The notes beneath the pieces were generated by a model that saw only the letters and a list, made by a program, of their open reading frames with translations, was not told the origin of the DNA and did no database searches. A program made the position numbers and the translations under genes. Of a stretch of DNA of 64,000 nucleotides, positions 61,262 through 64,000 are shown piece by piece. This DNA is from JACCZX01 sp038216465 (GTDB lineage Bacteria; Pseudomonadota; Gammaproteobacteria; Burkholderiales; Burkholderiaceae_F): contig JBBQQC010000004.1 of assembly GCA_038216465.1 (NCBI GenBank), positions 1-64,000 on the forward strand, in the 5' to 3' direction. How positions within the stretch are numbered: the stretch's first letter is position 1; every line of letters starts with the position of its first letter.

Positions 61262-62382
61262 GGGTGGGCATCGTCGGCTGGCGTGGGATGGTTGGATCGG
61301 TGTTGATGCAGCGCATGAGCGCCGAAAAAGACTTCGAGCTGTTCGACTCGGTGTTCTTCAGCACGTCGAACGCCGGCGGCGCTGCACCCACGGTCCCGCG
61401 CGGCGCGGCTATGTTGAAGAACGCGGGCGATTTAAAAGGGCTCGCCGCGTGCGACGCGATCGTCACTGCGCAGGGGGGTGACTATACAAACGACGTGTTT
61501 CCGCGGCTGCGGGCCGCCGGTTGGAACGGCTACTGGATCGACGCCGCGTCGGCGCTGCGCATGAGTGACGACGCCGTTATCGTTCTCGACCCCGTCAACC
61601 TGGCCGTGATTCAGAATGCGCTCGGCCGGGGCGTTAGAAACTATATCGGCAGCAATTGCACAGTCGGCCTGATGCTGATGGCGCTCGATGGTCTGCTGAA
61701 AGCCGACCTGATTGAGTGGGTGACGGCGATGACGTATCAGGCCGCCTCGGGCGCGGGTGCGCCGCAGATGCGCGAACTGATCGAGCAAATGGGCCAGCTC
61801 CATTCGGCCGCGCGCGATCAGCTGTCCGATCCCGCCTCGCCGATTCTCGAAGTCGATCATGCTGTCTCGATGAGTCTGTTGTCGGAGCAGCTGCCCATGC
61901 GCAGCATCGGCGCTCCGCTCGCCGGAAGTCTGATTCCGTGGATCGCCGACGATCTCGGCGACGGCGTCAGCCGCGAGGAATGGAAGGGCGGCGCCGAAGC
62001 CAATAAGATTCTCGGCCGTCCGCAAATGGGTCAGGCCGGCTCATTGGTCGTGGATGGCCTGTGCGTGCGCATCGGCGCCATGCGCTGTCATAGTCAGGCG
62101 TTGACGATCAAGCTGCGCTCGGACTTGCCGTTATCGGAGATCGAAAGAATTCTCGCTGAAGGCAACCAATGGGTGACCGTCGTTTCGAACAATCGCGAAG
62201 ACAGCATTCGCGAACTCTCGCCGGCGAAGGTCAACGGCACGATGAGCATTCCGATTGGTCGCCTGCGCAAGCTTGCGATGGGGCCCGAATACATCTCGGC
62301 ATTTACTGTCGGAGATCAATTGTTGTGGGGCGCTGCCGAGCCGTTGCGCCGGATGCTGCGCCTGCTGATGAACAAGTTGTGA
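61258..62382 (+). CDS. asd: Aspartate-semialdehyde dehydrogenase
   Basis: A 374-residue NADP enzyme of the aspartate pathway (Lys, Thr, Met and peptidoglycan precursors). RVGIVGWRGMVGSVLMQRM is the NADP-binding start, the catalytic Cys lies in NYIGSNCTVGLML near residue 134, and QALTIKLRSDLPLSEIE is in the C-terminal region. It belongs to the long proteobacterial form. Overlap with leuB suggests one leu-asd transcript. Confidence 0.96.
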   Translation: MRVGIVGWRGMVGSVLMQRMSAEKDFELFDSVFFSTSNAGGAAPTVPRGAAMLKNAGDLKGLAACDAIVTAQGGDYTNDVFPRLRAAGWNGYWIDAASALRMSDDAVIVLDPVNLAVIQNALGRGVRNYIGSNCTVGLMLMALDGLLKADLIEWVTAMTYQAASGAGAPQMRELIEQMGQLHSAARDQLSDPASPILEVDHAVSMSLLSEQLPMRSIGAPLAGSLIPWIADDLGDGVSREEWKGGAEANKILGRPQMGQAGSLVVDGLCVRIGAMRCHSQALTIKLRSDLPLSEIERILAEGNQWVTVVSNNREDSIRELSPAKVNGTMSIPIGRLRKLAMGPEYISAFTVGDQLLWGAAEPLRRMLRLLMNKL

Positions 62383-62390
62383 GCGGCAAG

Positions 62391-62406
62391 TAGCGACTTG
62401 TCGCTA
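62391..62406. other. Short hairpin after asd
   Basis: TAGCGAC (62391-62397) pairs with GTCGCTA (62400-62406) with a two-base spacer. No U-tract follows, so intrinsic termination is doubtful. The rest of the 153-base spacer is A/T-rich and probably holds the fimV promoter. Confidence 0.35.
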
Positions 62407-62535
62407 AGCGTATTTGCGCTCGGCATTTACCAAATAAAGGCGACATAAAGGCGTGAGTTACGGCTATTTATAAGCTTGCGAGCGTAAGTCCATGATGTTA
62501 TGTTCGAAAAACGTTGCATCCGATCAGGGGGCGGA

Positions 62536-64000
62536 ATGCCATCCCAAAAATTTGCGCGCGCGCCCTTATGGTGCGCGCTTTCACTTGCGCTCGGTCTAGC
62601 AGTCGTCGGCCCGCAGGCTGATGCCGCGGGTCTCGGGCGTCTGAACGTTACTTCTGGACTGGGTCAGCCGCTACGGGGCGAGCTCGAAGTCACCTCCATT
62701 GGCCGCGATGAGCTGCCGACGTTGCAGGTCAGAATGGCTCCGTTGGCGGCGTTCCGCGCTGCCAACCTCGACTTCAATCCGGCGCTGACCAACCTGCGTT
62801 TTTCGCTCGACAAGCGGCCCGACGGCGGCTACTTCGTGCGCATCAGTTCGGCGCAACCGGTCAATGAGCCTTACCTCGACCTGATGGTGGAGCTGACGTG
62901 GGCGACCGGTCGCGTGATTCGCGAGTACACCGTATTGCTCGATCCACCTTCGCTGCGTGCTGACGCGCCCGTCGTGCCGCCGGTCGCGGCGGCTGCGTCG
63001 CCGACTGTGCCTTCAACTGCGCCGTCCACGACAACGCGGCCGCCCGTCACCGCAACCGCGCCTAGCGCTGCAAGTTCGGCCTCTACTCCAGCGCCGGCAA
63101 CGACCCCGACGCGGCCGACAACCACCGCCGCGGCAAGGTCGACAGCGCCCGGTGACGGCTCTTACGTCGTGAAGTCGGGCGATACGCTCGGAGCAATTGC
63201 AGGCCGCAACAAACCGGCTTCGGTGTCGCTTGATCAGATGCTGGTCGCGCTGCTGCGCGCCAATCCCGATGCGTTTGTGGCCAAGAACATGAATCGGTTG
63301 AAGGCCGGCGCGACGCTGACGATCCCGTCCGAGACCGACGCTTCCGCCTTGGTCCAACGCGACGCACGCCGCGAAGTGGTTGCGCAGAGTGCTGATTTCG
63401 CCCAATACAGAAGCCGCTTGGCGCAAGCCGCAGGGTCGGCGCCGGTAGTTGCTACCGCACCGCCCGCCGCGGCCGGCTCTGGCCGTGTAACTACGCGCGT
63501 GCAGGACAAGGCGGCTGCGGCGGCGTCGACCGGCGATCAGCTGAAGATCGCTCGAGCCGATACGAAGTCTGCTGCCGCGACTGCTGCCGCCACCAAGGCC
63601 GATGAAGCGGCAGCGAAGGCGCGCGCGATACGCGAAGAGCAGGAACGCGCCGCCCAGTTGAAGAGAACCAACGACGCGATTCAGAAGGCGCTTCAGGTTC
63701 AAAGCAAGGCAGGAGCGGCGGCACAGAAACAAGCCGAAAAGGGTGCGCCGGTTGCAACGGCTGCCGTTCCGCTGCCGCCACCGCCGGTAGCGGTCGCGCC
63801 ACCGGCGCCGCTGCCCGCTCCCGTCCCCACACCGCCAACGCCGGCACCCGGCGTGACGACCACGCCGACTCCGGTTGCGCCGGTAACGCCTCCGGGCGTG
63901 CCGCCGGTGACGCCGACTCCAATTGATAGCACCAAGTCGGCCCCGGGGGCGGTAACGCCTTCATTGACGACACCGGCTACCGCTGTGTCGCCAACGCCAA
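62536..64000 (+). CDS. fimV: FimV-like polar/pilus assembly protein, N-terminal part (3' end outside window)
   Basis: The frame is open from ATG 62536 to the window edge (488 codons). A signal peptide (ALGLAVVGPQADA) is followed by the FimV N-terminal domain (GLGRLNVTSGLGQPLRGELE, PVNEPYLDLMVELTWATGRV, REYTVLLDPP), a Pro/Thr-rich linker, a LysM-like peptidoglycan-binding motif near residue 210 (YVVKSGDTLGAIAGRN), an Ala/Lys coiled-coil region and a long Pro/Thr linker. FimV supports type IV pili and cell-pole functions. asd-fimV is the usual betaproteobacterial order. A GGGGG sits just upstream of the start. Confidence 0.93.
   Translation, partial: MPSQKFARAPLWCALSLALGLAVVGPQADAAGLGRLNVTSGLGQPLRGELEVTSIGRDELPTLQVRMAPLAAFRAANLDFNPALTNLRFSLDKRPDGGYFVRISSAQPVNEPYLDLMVELTWATGRVIREYTVLLDPPSLRADAPVVPPVAAAASPTVPSTAPSTTTRPPVTATAPSAASSASTPAPATTPTRPTTTAAARSTAPGDGSYVVKSGDTLGAIAGRNKPASVSLDQMLVALLRANPDAFVAKNMNRLKAGATLTIPSETDASALVQRDARREVVAQSADFAQYRSRLAQAAGSAPVVATAPPAAAGSGRVTTRVQDKAAAAASTGDQLKIARADTKSAAATAAATKADEAAAKARAIREEQERAAQLKRTNDAIQKALQVQSKAGAAAQKQAEKGAPVATAAVPLPPPPVAVAPPAPLPAPVPTPPTPAPGVTTTPTPVAPVTPPGVPPVTPTPIDSTKSAPGAVTPSLTTPATAVSPTP

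Noticed and set aside
62941..64000. Repetitive Pro/Thr/Ala-coding stretches that look like short repeats
   Set aside because: They are low-complexity linkers of FimV, not a CRISPR array or satellite repeat; no constant spacer-repeat pattern is present.
1..64000. Search by eye for insertion sequences, integrases, toxin-antitoxin pairs, defence systems and CRISPR arrays
   Set aside because: None found; no transposase-like proteins, target duplications or arrays. The window reads as conserved core chromosome.

Overview
The window is a stretch of ordinary, GC-rich chromosome from a betaproteobacterium, most likely of the Burkholderiales or a close relative. This rests on the gene families and two gene orders typical of that group: scpB-rluB-rimP-nusA-infB-rbfA-truB-typA, and leuC-entericidin-leuD-leuB-asd-fimV. 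About 65 genes are packed tightly, often with 1 to 4 base stop/start overlaps. I see no insertion sequence, prophage, integron, CRISPR array, rRNA or tRNA. Taxon and operon boundaries are inferred; no database search was run.

Region by region. 1-9.5 kb: the 3' end of hrpA, a lipoprotein, a molybdopterin-binding-domain protein, a phasin (PHA granule protein) with probable PhaR operators and a strong terminator, a four-gene overlapping operon (DMT exporter, thioesterase, nitroreductase, tartrate/malate-type dehydrogenase), cyclopropane fatty acid synthase and the scar of a deleted TctC/Bug solute-binding protein gene. 9.5-15.5 kb: a PBP7-type endopeptidase, an IclR regulator, and a minus-strand operon nudix-aat-bpt-pyrD-thpR that joins both N-end rule transferases to pyrimidine synthesis; then a small GlsB-like membrane protein. 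15.6-18.9 kb: a membrane protein, a TIGR04282-type glycosyltransferase, and the glutathione-dependent formaldehyde pair (class III alcohol dehydrogenase and S-formylglutathione hydrolase). 18.9-22.4 kb: a minus-strand DNA-damage cassette, lexA (with a good SOS box), a radical SAM DNA repair/modification protein and UdgX, the last split by a one-base frameshift.

22.7-33.1 kb: scpB and rluB, then a promoter and attenuator-like leader in front of rimP-nusA-infB-rbfA-truB-typA (transcription elongation, translation initiation, 30S maturation, tRNA pseudouridine, BipA). 33.1-35.6 kb: a second DMT transporter and small envelope or stress proteins. 35.7-40.6 kb: a cobalamin riboswitch followed by btuB-btuF-btuC-btuD, a complete vitamin B12 uptake operon. 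40.6-50.7 kb: dusA, an orphan response regulator, DUF4124 and unidentified secreted proteins, an FAD-linked dehydrogenase, WrbA, a YihY-type membrane protein, DUF962, LysE-type exporter, a hydrolase and metY. 50.8-57.9 kb: proline iminopeptidase, a CBS-domain protein, a FAD amine-oxidase-like protein with no ordinary start codon, an LplT-acyltransferase fusion, aroC, an M48 lipoprotein protease and a Tat-type intradiol dioxygenase. 58-64 kb: the leucine operon with an entericidin inside it, asd, and the 5' part of fimV running off the edge.

The items most worth a second look are the SOS-linked lexA/radical SAM/UdgX cassette with its frameshift, the Bug-gene scar at 9209-9405, the probable CTG start at 52255, the rimP leader, and the phasin control region and structured 3' end.
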